This document shows, piece after piece, positions 1 to 9,553 of a DNA stretch of 64,000 bases (position 1 is the stretch's first letter; every line of letters begins with the position of its first letter). The position numbers were made by a program, and so were the translations under genes. The notes under the pieces are model-generated. The model did no database searches. It was not told the DNA's origin and worked only from the letters and a program-made list of their open reading frames with translations. This stretch comes from Pseudoalteromonas shioyasakiensis (GTDB lineage Bacteria; Pseudomonadota; Gammaproteobacteria; Enterobacterales; Alteromonadaceae). The stretch is from NCBI RefSeq assembly GCF_019134595.1, contig NZ_CP077771.1, forward strand, positions 620,001 to 684,000. The letters are read 5' to 3'.

Positions 1-518
1 GCAAATTGAATAGCGAATTGGCCAACGCCGCCTGCACCTGCATCAATAAACAGTGAATCCCCTTCGCTTAGCTGCAACTTATCAAGAGCAATTAATGCTG
101 TCATACCTGAACAAGGTAAGGTTGCAGCGTCTGCCGGTGAAACGTTATCTGGCACAACCGATACTGCATAGTTTGGTACCGTTGTGTATTCAGATAACAC
201 ACCTTGGTCACCAAGACTGGCGTGCCATACAACACGCGCGCCAACACCAGGGAATACACCTTTATTTGCCTGAACAACCACCCCAACTGCATCATGGCCT
301 AATACATGGGGGTAATGCCATTTACAAAAACCTTGTTTTGCAAAGTTGGCATCACCATGATTTAAGCCCACATATTCAACTTTTATCAAGAGCTCGTTGC
401 CTTCAGGGCTCGGTACTGGCACAGAGAGCTCAGATAACGCAATCGCGTCATTTGGTTCAAGCAGTGCAAGCGCGCGCATTGTTGACGGAAGATCTGTAGT
501 TTGTTGAATATGTGACAT
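1..518 (-). CDS. MDR-family quinone/alcohol oxidoreductase, partial (C-terminus off the left edge)
   Basis: The reverse strand encodes about 172 residues starting with MSHIQQTTDL at 518 and is still open at base 1. It has the N-terminal GroES-like fold of medium-chain dehydrogenases, with an LNHGDANF stretch and GHDAVGVV. It then enters the Rossmann nucleotide-binding loop, seen as DAGAGGVGQFAIQ. The usual zinc-ligand cysteines are not visible in the part shown, so an NADPH:quinone reductase-type enzyme is favoured over a zinc alcohol dehydrogenase. It begins 13 bp after the efflux outer-membrane gene and is probably the last gene of the efflux operon. In Pseudomonas aeruginosa the MexEF-OprN locus is likewise linked to an MDR oxidoreductase (MexS). 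That parallel is inference; the real substrate is unknown. Confidence 0.8.
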   Translation of the reverse strand, partial: MSHIQQTTDLPSTMRALALLEPNDAIALSELSVPVPSPEGNELLIKVEYVGLNHGDANFAKQGFCKWHYPHVLGHDAVGVVVQANKGVFPGVGARVVWHASLGDQGVLSEYTTVPNYAVSVVPDNVSPADAATLPCSGMTALIALDKLQLSEGDSLFIDAGAGGVGQFAIQF

Positions 519-531
519 TGAATACTCTGGG

Positions 532-1938
532 TTAAAGGTTGTTTAGTTCAAAGCTCCAACGACCATTAAACGCTTGATAAGCACTTACTTTGGCCTGTAA
601 CGAAGCAATTGTTGAATCAACAGCGTTCTCTTGCGCTATTAAAACATCCTGTCTCGCATCTAACAACTCTAAGTAAGGAATTTGTCCTTCTTGATACATT
701 GCTTGAGCTTGACCAAATGCTTTATTCGCATAATTAAAACGCTGATCAGCATAACTTAACTGTTGCTGCTGTTTGACTAGTCTTTGTAAAGTAAGTTCAC
801 TATCGCTAATGGCTTTTAATACTTTACTTTGATAGTCACTGTAAGCGGCTTCACTTAAAAACTGCTGTGCATCACGCTGAGCTAATAATGCAGGATAGCT
901 GAGCAATGACCATTCAACTTTTGGCGTTACTTGCCATTGTTGCACGGTATCTTCTAAGCCATTACTGGTTAAGCTCACCACACCTGCAAACCCTGCCAAA
1001 CTAATATCTGGCAGAAGTGCTTTTGAGGCGGCAACACTTAGCGAATAAGCCTGACTAAACTGATACAAAGCACTGGTAATATCTGGTCTCAGTGCCATTG
1101 CTTCACTTGCTTTGTTGAACGACACGCTAAATTCGTGACTGAGTAACTCAGGCTCTTCGACCAATGTTATATCGCTTGCAAGTCGACCGGTTAGTACTGC
1201 AAGAGTTGCTAAGTCGCGATATTGCAAGTAACTAAGCTCAGGAATAAGCGCTTGTTGCTGCTTTAACTGCGCAAGGGTACGGTTAAGGTCAAGCTCATTC
1301 GCAACCCCCTCTTCTACTCGCGCTTTGAGCACATCAATACTTTGCTCGAGTGCCTCGATTTGCATCTCAATGATAGCTTGCTTTTGCACATTACCTTGAT
1401 AGCTTACATAGCCTTGCACCACGGCTGAGACTACTTCAACCTGTAATGCTCTTACTTGCTCTGCTTGGTTTAATGCACCCGCATTAGCAGCATCGACTAG
1501 CGCTGTAATGCGGCCAAACAAATCAAGCTGCCAATTTACGTTCACACCAGCGTTTGATTGGCGTGTAATAACACCATCTAAGCTGCTGCGCTCTGCGCCT
1601 ACGCTTAGGCTGCCCTGCGGATAATAATCCGCGCGGGCTGCACCTAAACGGGCAATGGCTGCATCAAGTTGAAGTTGGCTGGTTTTTAGGTCGTGATTCA
1701 TTGCTAATGCATCAGTCACTAAGTTGTTTAACTGCGGCGAATCTAAACGGCGCCACCAGTTATTTTCGCTCGCACCTTCGTTTTGTTCACCAATTTGTGT
1801 ATCGCTTACAAATTGTGTCAAGCTCACTTGCTGCTCTTGCATATCGACGCTTTGTGCGCAGCCAGCCAGTGCTCCGGCTAACAGCATTGCACTAACTAGT
1901 TTGCCGTGTTTAAAGATTGCATGAAGAGGCTTATGCAT
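532..1938 (-). CDS. Outer-membrane efflux lipoprotein of the TolC/OprM family
   Basis: A 468-residue protein with a lipoprotein signal (LAGALAGC lipobox, Cys about 27) and two outer-membrane-efflux repeats, including the typical LDLFGRI motif after the first helical hairpin. It should form the trimeric outer-membrane channel through which the RND pump just upstream discharges its substrates. Its ATG overlaps the end of the RND gene by 8 bp, so the two are translationally linked. The length is normal for the NodT/OprM group. The partner could be specific to this operon, but OMFs are often shared with other pumps. Confidence 0.9.
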   Translation of the reverse strand: MHKPLHAIFKHGKLVSAMLLAGALAGCAQSVDMQEQQVSLTQFVSDTQIGEQNEGASENNWWRRLDSPQLNNLVTDALAMNHDLKTSQLQLDAAIARLGAARADYYPQGSLSVGAERSSLDGVITRQSNAGVNVNWQLDLFGRITALVDAANAGALNQAEQVRALQVEVVSAVVQGYVSYQGNVQKQAIIEMQIEALEQSIDVLKARVEEGVANELDLNRTLAQLKQQQALIPELSYLQYRDLATLAVLTGRLASDITLVEEPELLSHEFSVSFNKASEAMALRPDITSALYQFSQAYSLSVAASKALLPDISLAGFAGVVSLTSNGLEDTVQQWQVTPKVEWSLLSYPALLAQRDAQQFLSEAAYSDYQSKVLKAISDSELTLQRLVKQQQQLSYADQRFNYANKAFGQAQAMYQEGQIPYLELLDARQDVLIAQENAVDSTIASLQAKVSAYQAFNGRWSFELNNL

Positions 1939-4900
1939 CGTGTTGCTCCTTCTGCGATTTTTTAGTTACTAACATATAAAATACCGGGGTGAACAATAAG
2001 CCGAACACGGTTACACCAATCATGCCTGAAAACACTGCGTTACCCATGGCATGACGCATCTCTGCACCTGCGCCTGTGGCAAGTACAAGGGGTACAACAC
2101 CGGCTGTAAAGGCAATTGACGTCATTAAAATTGGGCGAAGTCGTAAGCGACACGCTTTAATAATGGCTTCAAGGTGAGACAGCCCCGTTTTATGCTGATC
2201 TCGTGCAAATTCAACCATCAAGATGGCGTTTTTACTTGCCAGTGCAACCAGTACGATTAATGCGATTTGCGTGAAGATGTTGTTGTCATCACCAACAAGC
2301 CACACACCTAACAAGGCCGAGAATATAGTCATAGGCACAATCAGAATAATAGCCAGTGGTAATCTTAAGCTCTCGTATTGCGCAGCAAGTACCATGAACA
2401 CAAGCAATACAACCAGAGGGAAAACATACACCATGGTATTACCCGCTAATATTTGCTGATACGTTACTTCTGTCCACTCAAACTCAATACCATTTGGTAA
2501 TGTCTCAGCTAGGATTGCTTCAATCGCATGTTGTGCTTGGTCTGAGCTATAACCTGGTGCTGGGCTACCATTGAGTTCAGCTGTAGGGTAACCGTTATAG
2601 TGCATCACACGATCTGGGCCTGTTGTTGGTGTTACCGTTAACACTGAGCCTAATGGCACCATATCACCCATACTGTTACGTACTTTAAGATTTAAAATTT
2701 GCTCTGGATCTTGACGGTAATCGGCATCTGCTTGCGCATTGACCTGATAAGTACGACCAAACAAATTAAAGTCATTCACGTAAACAGAGCCTAAGTACAC
2801 TTGTAAGGCATTAAATACTTCATCAAGTGGAATACCTTGAATAAGCGCTTGCTCACGGTCAATGTCGATATCCATTTGTGGCACTTGAATTCTAAAGGTT
2901 GAGTATAGGCCCATTAACGCAGGGTCTTGCTGTGCTTTAGCAATAGTTGCTTGCAAGCTATTAAAGAGTGCCTCAAAGCCTTTGTTTGCACGGTCTTCAA
3001 TTTGTAATTTAAAGCCACCTGTTGTCCCTAAACCTTGAATTGGCGGTGGCGGGAATACCGCAACAAACGCTTCATCAATTGTCGCAAACCTTTGATTTAA
3101 CTGAGCCGCGATTGCCATTGCTGACATACTCGGATCTTGGCGATCTTCAAAAGGGGCAAGTGGAGTAAACATAATGCCGCTATTAGGACTATTTGTGAAA
3201 CCATTCACCGATAAACCAGGAAACGATACTGTGTTTGCAACACCCGGTACTTGTAATGCAATTTTTTCCATTTCTTGCACGACTTCTTGAGTTCTGTCTA
3301 AGCTTGCCGCATCTGGTAGCTGTGCTACTGCAACTAAATATTGCTTATCTTGCTGTGGAATAAAGCCACCTGGTACAGTATCAAACAATTTAACTGTGCC
3401 ACCGACAAGTGCAACATACGCAACTAATACAATCACACTCATACGAATTAGTTTTTGAACCAGCTTTTCGTAACCATTGGCGCCTTTATCAAATAAGCGG
3501 TTAAAAGGTTTAAATAGCCAATTACCGAATATGCGATTTAATAACTTAGTTAAACGGTCAGGTTTTGCATCATGACCTTTTAGTAACAACGCCGATAACG
3601 CAGGCGATAGTGTTAACGAGTTAAACGCTGAGATAACCGTTGAAATAGTAATGGTTAATGCAAATTGCTTATAAAATTGACCAGATAAACCTGTAATGAA
3701 AGCAGTAGGAATAAATACCGCACATAGGACAAGTGCAATGGCGATAATTGGCCCAGTTACTTCTGTCATCGCGACACGGGTTGCTTCAAGCGGTGATAAG
3801 CCTTGCTCGATATTACGCTCAACGTTTTCAACTACAACAATGGCATCATCAACAACAATACCAATGGCAAGTACCAAGCCGAATAACGATAAGGTATTAA
3901 TCGATACACCCAGCCATTGCATAACTGCAAACGTACCAATCAAAGAAACGGGTACCGCAATAAGAGGAATTACCGATGCACGCCATGTTTGTAAGAACAC
4001 AACGACAACAATAACCACTAACGCGATTGCCTCTAGTAGCGTTTTAATAACAGCATCAATTGAACCGCGTACGAATACAGTTGGGTCATAAACAATGTCG
4101 TATTCAACACCTGCCGGAAAGTCTTTTGATAATACTTTCATGGTTTCACGCACTTGATCAGAAAGCTCTATCGCATTTGAACCCGGGCGTTGGAATACCG
4201 GCATTGCAAGGGCTGGTTGACCATCTAACATCGCTCTTAGTGCATAAGTGTCTTGGCCCAATTCAAGGCGTGCTACATCACTTAGGCGCGTAAGCTGGCC
4301 TTGCTCACCTACTTTAATGATCACATTTTCAAATTCTTCTTGTGAGCTTAAACGCCCTTTAACATTCATAAGAATTTGAAATTGATTACTTTTCGACGTA
4401 GGTTGCGCGCCTAAACTACCCGCAGCAACTTGTTGGTTTTGCGCACGTAATGCATTTACGACGTCCATCGCTGTTAAGTCACGTGCTGAGAGTGCATCAG
4501 GATTAAGCCAAACACGCATTGAGTACTGACCACCACCAAACATACGAACATCACCCACACCTGGAAGACGTGCAATTTGGTCTTTGATATACAAATCAGC
4601 ATAGTTCGCTAAGTAAGTTGTATCATGCGTTTTTTCAGGCGAATATAAATGCACCACCATGGTTAAATCTGGTGATGACTTTTCGGCTACAACACCTAAA
4701 CGCTGAACTTCTTGTGGTAAGCGTGGTAGCGCACTGTTTACACGGTTTTGCACTTGGACTTGTGCACGGTCTAAATCAGTGCCTAAGGCAAAGGTTACCG
4801 TCAATGTCATGCGGCCATCACTGGTTGCTTGCGAAAACATATACAACATGTTTTCTGTACCATTGATTTCTTGCTCAAGTGGCGTCGCTACCGTTTCAGC

Positions 4901-5077
4901 AATCACCGTTGGGTTTGCACCCGGATAACTTGCCGTCACAACAACGGTTGGCGGCACTACCTCTGGGTACTCACTCACTGGCAATTGAAATAACGAGATT
5001 GCCCCTGCGATGAGAAAAATAAGCGACAGCATCGCTGCAAAGATGGGTCGCTGGATAAAAAAGTGTGAAAATTTCAT
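1931..5077 (-). CDS. RND efflux pump inner-membrane transporter, HAE1 class (MexF-like)
   Basis: A 1048-residue proton-driven drug/organic-compound exporter. The start MKFSHFFIQRPIFAAML and the following LPVSEYPEVVPPTVVV are characteristic of the hydrophobe/amphiphile (HAE1) pumps close to MexF. The central GIVVDDAIVVVENVER segment in TM4 carries the paired aspartates of the proton relay, and two large periplasmic porter/docking domains follow TM1 and TM7. It sits 6 bp after the adaptor gene and overlaps the outer-membrane channel gene by 8 bp, forming a complete tripartite system. Substrates cannot be read from sequence; MexF relatives handle chloramphenicol-, quinolone- and electrophile-type compounds. 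Confidence 0.95.
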   Translation of the reverse strand: MKFSHFFIQRPIFAAMLSLIFLIAGAISLFQLPVSEYPEVVPPTVVVTASYPGANPTVIAETVATPLEQEINGTENMLYMFSQATSDGRMTLTVTFALGTDLDRAQVQVQNRVNSALPRLPQEVQRLGVVAEKSSPDLTMVVHLYSPEKTHDTTYLANYADLYIKDQIARLPGVGDVRMFGGGQYSMRVWLNPDALSARDLTAMDVVNALRAQNQQVAAGSLGAQPTSKSNQFQILMNVKGRLSSQEEFENVIIKVGEQGQLTRLSDVARLELGQDTYALRAMLDGQPALAMPVFQRPGSNAIELSDQVRETMKVLSKDFPAGVEYDIVYDPTVFVRGSIDAVIKTLLEAIALVVIVVVVFLQTWRASVIPLIAVPVSLIGTFAVMQWLGVSINTLSLFGLVLAIGIVVDDAIVVVENVERNIEQGLSPLEATRVAMTEVTGPIIAIALVLCAVFIPTAFITGLSGQFYKQFALTITISTVISAFNSLTLSPALSALLLKGHDAKPDRLTKLLNRIFGNWLFKPFNRLFDKGANGYEKLVQKLIRMSVIVLVAYVALVGGTVKLFDTVPGGFIPQQDKQYLVAVAQLPDAASLDRTQEVVQEMEKIALQVPGVANTVSFPGLSVNGFTNSPNSGIMFTPLAPFEDRQDPSMSAMAIAAQLNQRFATIDEAFVAVFPPPPIQGLGTTGGFKLQIEDRANKGFEALFNSLQATIAKAQQDPALMGLYSTFRIQVPQMDIDIDREQALIQGIPLDEVFNALQVYLGSVYVNDFNLFGRTYQVNAQADADYRQDPEQILNLKVRNSMGDMVPLGSVLTVTPTTGPDRVMHYNGYPTAELNGSPAPGYSSDQAQHAIEAILAETLPNGIEFEWTEVTYQQILAGNTMVYVFPLVVLLVFMVLAAQYESLRLPLAIILIVPMTIFSALLGVWLVGDDNNIFTQIALIVLVALASKNAILMVEFARDQHKTGLSHLEAIIKACRLRLRPILMTSIAFTAGVVPLVLATGAGAEMRHAMGNAVFSGMIGVTVFGLLFTPVFYMLVTKKSQKEQHDA

Positions 5078-5083
5078 TTTGAC

Positions 5084-6250
5084 CTACTGTTTAGCAACCA
5101 AATCTGAGTGATTATTTGAAAGAGTGAATGCAATTCCGTCGCTATTGATAGTGACTGTGTTTGGTGAAATTGGCATACCAGGGCCAACACGCGCAGGGCC
5201 ATTCACAGCAATCACATCATTTTCATTTAGACCTGATGTAATTGCTCGTAAGCTGCCGTAACGCTCACCAACCGTCACTAATTTATATTCAAGAACATTG
5301 CCTTCACCTACGGTAAGTACAAAGCGATTCTTTAAATCAGTACCAATTGCACGTTCAGGCACGATGACTTTTTCGCTCACTTTATTGGCAGCAAGTTTGA
5401 TACGAGCAAATGAACCTGCGCGCAGTTGTTGTTCATCGTTTTCGAACACGGCACGTACACGAAGAGTGCCGGTAGTTTCGTTGATTTGGTTATCAATGAA
5501 GTTAATTTTGCCATTAAAGTTAAAGCTGGTTTGACCCACTTTTTGCATCACAACCGCTTGTTCACTTTGCGCTGTCACATCAGCAAATGACTGATTCCAC
5601 GTACGCTCATCAATATCAAAATAAGCATACATTTGCTGGTTTGAAACAATGCTGGTTAATACGCTTTGACCAGCAAGCACATTGTTACCTTTGGTAATAT
5701 TTGCACGCGATACGATGCCATCAATTGGCGAACGAACTTGCGTAAATGCTAAATCAAGCTCAGCGGCAGTTAACTCAGCCTGGAGTGCTAGTAATTGCGC
5801 TTCGCGCTGTCTTAGTGTTGATTTACGAGACTCAGCTTGCTCCGTCGAAATCGCTTTACGCTCAGTTAAGCGCTCTGCACGTTTTGCTTCACTTTTAGCT
5901 TGCTCAAGTGCCGCCTTGGCACTTTCGATTTGCGCTTTTAAACTATCAACCACGGCAGCAAAAGGACGTGCATCAAGGGTGAAAAGCAAATCGCCTTCTT
6001 TAACGCTATCACCTTCTTTAAAGTTAATTTTATCGATAACACCCGAAACACGCGGCATAAGCGCAACTTCTTGTGGCGCTTCTAAACGCGTTGTATAGGT
6101 GTGCCAATTTTGTACCGGTTTAACAAGTACTTGTGCTACATCGATAGGTTGTAATTGCTGTTGCTGCGCTGCTTGGTTGGCTTCTGTGCCACACCCTGCA
6201 AGCGTTAAGCTCGCAATGGTCACTGCCACTGCAAGAATAGATTTGTTCAT
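5084..6250 (-). CDS. RND efflux periplasmic adaptor lipoprotein (MexE/AcrA-like)
   Basis: A 388-residue membrane fusion protein with a lipobox ending LAGC near residue 20. A lipoyl half-motif follows (VALMPRVSGVIDKINFKEGD), then a long alpha-helical hairpin rich in Glu/Lys/Ala, and then the second half-motif (VRSPIDGIVSRANITKGN). It bridges the RND pump to the outer-membrane channel. A GTG one codon earlier (6253) is possible, but the ATG at 6250 has the better spacing to AGGAG. It is the first gene of the operon and diverges from the LysR regulator, whose likely operator lies between them. Confidence 0.93.
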   Translation of the reverse strand: MNKSILAVAVTIASLTLAGCGTEANQAAQQQQLQPIDVAQVLVKPVQNWHTYTTRLEAPQEVALMPRVSGVIDKINFKEGDSVKEGDLLFTLDARPFAAVVDSLKAQIESAKAALEQAKSEAKRAERLTERKAISTEQAESRKSTLRQREAQLLALQAELTAAELDLAFTQVRSPIDGIVSRANITKGNNVLAGQSVLTSIVSNQQMYAYFDIDERTWNQSFADVTAQSEQAVVMQKVGQTSFNFNGKINFIDNQINETTGTLRVRAVFENDEQQLRAGSFARIKLAANKVSEKVIVPERAIGTDLKNRFVLTVGEGNVLEYKLVTVGERYGSLRAITSGLNENDVIAVNGPARVGPGMPISPNTVTINSDGIAFTLSNNHSDLVAKQ

Positions 6251-6332
6251 CACGACTCTCCTGTTAATAGATTGGAGACAATGTTACGCAACTAATTAGC
6301 GGATAAAAATGATAGATTTTTAAATTCATTAA

Positions 6333-6345
6333 TGCCAGAATGGCA
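6333..6345. promoter_or_regulatory. Candidate LysR-type operator (T-N11-A palindrome)
   Basis: The perfect inverted repeat TGCCA-N3-TGGCA fits the T-N11-A rule for LysR regulators. It lies in the 118-bp gap between the efflux operon and the divergent LysR gene. It is the only such palindrome noticed there. The assignment is by motif and position only. Confidence 0.45.
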
Positions 6346-6368
6346 CCAATAAAGTTTGAGGAACTGCT

Positions 6369-7313
6369 ATGGATACCACCAGCCGCTTATTAATGTTGCT
6401 TGAAGTGATTGAACGAGGCTCATTTGCTAAAGCTGCTGAGTCTAGAAATATAGACCGCTCAGTCATTTCAAAACAAATTAGCCGTCTTGAAGATGAATTA
6501 GGAGTGCGTTTACTTAATCGTACTACGCGATCTTTTTCATTGACTGCCGCTGGCGCTGAAATGGTAAAAAAGGCAGCCGAACTCAGAGATTTGCTATCAG
6601 ATACCGTCAGACTTGCAGAGAATTACCACCAAGAACCCCGTGGTACGTTAAAAATTACCTCATCAAGTATTATCGGTAAGCGTTATATTCAACCTGTAAT
6701 TAATGACTTTCAAAAACGTTTTCCACAAGTTGAAGTCGAGCTTCGTTTAGACGACAGGCTGATTGACTTAGTATCAGAGGGCTATGATTTGGCTTTCCGT
6801 GTTGGCGAGCCAAAAGACTCGTCATTCATTGCCCGTAAAATCGCCCGCAACCGTATGTTGCTGCTGGCCTCACCTGAGTTTATTGAAACATACGGTATGC
6901 CAAAGCATGTTGAGGATTTAAAAGAACTACCCGCTGCTAGCTATTCAAGCCCGAGTAAACGCATTAGCGGTATTCGTTATCGCAATGCCGATGGCGATAT
7001 TATTGAACAAAATATAAAGAGTGTCTTTCGTGCTAATGATGCTGAAGTACTTTTAATGAAGGCTATTTCAGGCAATGCTTATGTTCTTGCGCCCGCATTT
7101 ATTCTTGATGACGAAGTTAAACGTGGCGATCTCGTGCCAATTTTAACCGATATGGAATTACTCGATTACAGTGCGGTGTATGCAGTTTACCCACACAGAG
7201 ACTTACCTGTAAGAACACGTTTATTCTTTGATGCTATGCGTGAATACATAGGCAAAGATATTCCAGTATGGGAAGCAAACATTCCTGACTTTGAGACTAT
7301 GTATAAAGGCTAA
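6369..7313 (+). CDS. LysR-family transcriptional regulator divergent from the efflux operon
   Basis: A 314-residue regulator with an N-terminal winged helix-turn-helix (about residues 4-60, GSFAKAAESRNIDRSVISKQ) and a C-terminal periplasmic-binding-like effector domain. It belongs broadly to the subgroup whose DNA-binding part reads GVRLLNRTTRSFSLTAAG. The divergent arrangement with the RND operon is the classic layout of a local activator, as with MexT and mexEF-oprN. The start is the ATG at 6369. The inducer is unknown. It ends 20 bp before the convergent diguanylate cyclase gene. Confidence 0.9.
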   Translation: MDTTSRLLMLLEVIERGSFAKAAESRNIDRSVISKQISRLEDELGVRLLNRTTRSFSLTAAGAEMVKKAAELRDLLSDTVRLAENYHQEPRGTLKITSSSIIGKRYIQPVINDFQKRFPQVEVELRLDDRLIDLVSEGYDLAFRVGEPKDSSFIARKIARNRMLLLASPEFIETYGMPKHVEDLKELPAASYSSPSKRISGIRYRNADGDIIEQNIKSVFRANDAEVLLMKAISGNAYVLAPAFILDDEVKRGDLVPILTDMELLDYSAVYAVYPHRDLPVRTRLFFDAMREYIGKDIPVWEANIPDFETMYKG

Positions 7314-7333
7314 CTTGCGAAGCTTGAATAGCA

Positions 7334-8365
7334 CTAACTCGCTTTATTTTGTTGGCTTAACTCATAAGCTGTTATCACTCTATTTCGGCCTTGCTGTTTA
7401 GCTTGGTATAGCGCATCGTCAGCACGCTTAATAAAGTTTTTAAGGGTTTGATTTGGCATGTAGCAAGCAACACCAATACTAATGGTCAGATTGATTGCTT
7501 CCTCATCAATGTTGTGGATAGTCGTTGATAACTGCTCGCGCAGCATATCTGCAAATTCATATGCACTCTGCGGGTCGCTATCAGGTAAGAAAATAGCAAA
7601 CTCCTCACCACCAATACGAAAAACATAGCCTCTGTTAATACGCTGTCTAAAGAAACTGGTTACTTCAATTAAAATGCGGTCTCCCACTTCATGGCCATAC
7701 TGATCATTAATTTTCTTAAAATAATCAAGGTCGAGCATTAAAATAAACAAGCCATTTTTGTTTTTAAGTTCTACTTCAAAATAATGGGTCATCGCCAAGC
7801 GATTACCTGCACCAGTCAATGGGTCGAGTAACGCTAAGTTTTCTAGCCGCTTACCATATTGTGCGCGGCTATTTTCAAAGGTATGAGACACCGCCCAAAT
7901 ACTAATGTACGTGAATGAAAAATTAAGTAAAAAATTAATGCTGTTAAGAGGTTCTAGACTTGATTTGGTTAAGAGAATACTCCCTTGCAGTAAAGCCACT
8001 ATAAGCGACAAAACTTTGCCGTATTGCTTACCCAATAATAGATAAAATAAGACCGGTAGTGAGCAAGTCCAAATAAATAACAAACTTTTAATGTCGCTGA
8101 GATAAGTCCCTAGCGTGATAAGTAGCGATAAGAAAACGCATAATGTGAGTGACTGCCAAAGATGACCATTGCGTTTTCGGGTATAAAAAAAGATATAAAA
8201 ACAAAACGATGCAAAAACGACTTCTAATGCCCCAAGTACAAAAAAGTCGTTAATAAAAAGATTAAAACCGGCGAATATTCCTGCAAGTACACCAAGACAA
8301 AAGCCCATCCATTTAAGAACGTTATTTCGTAATGCTTGAGTGCCTCTTAGCGCCCCAATATCCAT
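7334..8365 (-). CDS. Membrane-bound diguanylate cyclase (GGDEF domain)
   Basis: A 343-residue protein with about six predicted transmembrane helices in the first 170 residues, followed by a GGDEF domain with the active-site signature RIGGEEFAIFLPD. It should make cyclic di-GMP from two GTP at the inner membrane, promoting sessile behaviour. No clear RxxD inhibitory site is seen five residues before the signature (the stretch reads FFRQRINRGYVFRIGGEEF). There is no separate sensor domain beyond the membrane part, so the input is unknown. It is a single gene, convergent with the LysR gene. Confidence 0.92.
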   Translation of the reverse strand: MDIGALRGTQALRNNVLKWMGFCLGVLAGIFAGFNLFINDFFVLGALEVVFASFCFYIFFYTRKRNGHLWQSLTLCVFLSLLITLGTYLSDIKSLLFIWTCSLPVLFYLLLGKQYGKVLSLIVALLQGSILLTKSSLEPLNSINFLLNFSFTYISIWAVSHTFENSRAQYGKRLENLALLDPLTGAGNRLAMTHYFEVELKNKNGLFILMLDLDYFKKINDQYGHEVGDRILIEVTSFFRQRINRGYVFRIGGEEFAIFLPDSDPQSAYEFADMLREQLSTTIHNIDEEAINLTISIGVACYMPNQTLKNFIKRADDALYQAKQQGRNRVITAYELSQQNKAS

Positions 8366-8526
8366 CAGGTTTTTCGTTATTGTTTAAGTTGCCTAATTTT
8401 AACGCGAAACAAGTATTATAGGAACAAATTATTAAGCAAACTTGCATAAAAATGCAAAAATTTACATAAACCCCGGAAAAACTAATACTTTTTAACTTTT
8501 ATTTTTAAATTATAGGATACGAGATA

Positions 8527-8547
8527 GTAGCGATTTCACATCGCGTC
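8527..8547 (+). repeat. Solitary REP-like palindrome with GTAG head
   Basis: GTAG is followed by the imperfect palindrome CGATTTCACATCG and then CGTCC. Nearly the same module occurs on the minus strand at 63364-63390 in a REP array, with ATTTTACATCGCGTCC in common. It lies in the gap downstream of the lipoprotein gene. Confidence 0.55.
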
Positions 8548-8570
8548 CAAGCACAACGAGCGCCTAGCAC

Positions 8571-9419
8571 CTAATCATCAATCAAGTCACTGACCTCTTC
8601 AATTAACTCATCAAACTCATCACGAACGTTACTACGTTGTTTGTCGGTTAACGTAGGCTTTAGTTCTAATAACAAGTTAACGTAGTTATCTAGGTTTTTA
8701 TCATCGGCTGCAATTAACTCATCGCTCATAAAGGCAAAACGATCATTAATGATCACAGCAAGTTGCTGGTTAAAGTCTTCTGGTTTTTGCTTTTGCATAA
8801 ACAGCGTTTTTAAAGTGTCTAAACGCTTTTGTTTGTATTGCATCCACAGTAAAAATGTACTGACTCGCGTATTTGATGAGTTCTCTATCAGTGTTTTTTG
8901 CTGTGAAGAAAGCTTAGTACCGAACCATTCTTTATAGTTTTCAAGGTTTTCTTCAAAACGTTCTTTTTTATGTTGCTCAGGCGATTTCTCTTCGTGTTCT
9001 TTGTACTCATCGTTAATGTTTTCTTGCAGTGCAGCAACAAACTCAACTCGCTGCTGATAAGAAAGAGAGTTCGCTAAATCAATAAGCTCAGGCTCAATTT
9101 TATCAACCAGCGTTTGCCAATGCTGCTTTGCTTGTACAAAGTGTGCTTTAAGTTCGTTATGGTCAACTTGCTTATCTAACATGGCCTTTAAGCTTTCAAG
9201 ATCACGTTTGTATAAAGGGAGTTGTGTTTCTCGATGCCAATCGCGGCTGGTTTTGACGATATGCTTAAATTTATCAGCTTGGTCACTGTTGAGATCTACA
9301 TAGTCATCAATCCAAAATCCTGATAACCAGCCTAAGTTATTGTAAGTAAAGCTAGGGGAACACCCAGCTACTGTAAACAACAAACTAAATACTATTAGAT
9401 ACTTTGATAGCTTTTTCAT
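8571..9419 (-). CDS. Lipoprotein of the DUF6279 type
   Basis: A 282-residue protein starting MKKLSKYLIVFSLLFTVAGC, a lipoprotein signal with Cys at 20, followed by the YNNLGWLSGFWIDDYVDL stretch typical of DUF6279 lipoproteins. The rest is charged and helical, rich in Glu/Lys/Gln, with an acidic C-terminus. The function of this family is not known. The frame is open 18 codons further upstream (9473), but the start at 9419 gives the clean signal peptide. Its promoter must lie in the same segment as the divergent small-RNA promoter near 9519-9547. Confidence 0.75.
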   Translation of the reverse strand: MKKLSKYLIVFSLLFTVAGCSPSFTYNNLGWLSGFWIDDYVDLNSDQADKFKHIVKTSRDWHRETQLPLYKRDLESLKAMLDKQVDHNELKAHFVQAKQHWQTLVDKIEPELIDLANSLSYQQRVEFVAALQENINDEYKEHEEKSPEQHKKERFEENLENYKEWFGTKLSSQQKTLIENSSNTRVSTFLLWMQYKQKRLDTLKTLFMQKQKPEDFNQQLAVIINDRFAFMSDELIAADDKNLDNYVNLLLELKPTLTDKQRSNVRDEFDELIEEVSDLIDD

Positions 9420-9496
9420 TGTAGTTTTTTCAAATCCTGTTTCAAAACAAAGTAAACTTACCACTAAGAACAAAAATTCAGCAACTATAATTAAAT

Positions 9497-9515
9497 GAAA
9501 TTAATTATCATTTAA
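9497..9515. promoter_or_regulatory. Candidate Fur box upstream of the small RNA
   Basis: It matches 12 of 19 positions of the Fur consensus GATAATGATAATCATTATC, including the block ATCATT. It sits directly 5' of the -35 hexamer of the predicted RNA promoter. Score counted by eye. Confidence 0.4.
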
Positions 9516-9518
9516 GTG

Positions 9519-9547
9519 TTGACGAACAATTAAACCTAAGTAATAAT
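9519..9547 (+). promoter_or_regulatory. Sigma-70 promoter of the RyhB-like RNA, overlapped by a Fur box (9536-9554)
   Basis: A -35 of TTGACG is separated by 17 bp from a -10 of AATAAT, predicting a start near 9554. A second Fur-like site at 9536-9554 matches 13 of 19 consensus positions (AATAATCGTTATC part) and covers the -10. Iron-loaded Fur bound there would block transcription. Confidence 0.5.
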
Positions 9548-9553
9548 CGTTAT

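Noticed and set aside
3696..4091. A 131-codon plus-strand frame inside the RND pump gene
   Set aside because: It is antisense to a well-supported 1048-residue transporter, has low-complexity Thr/Ile content and no family likeness.
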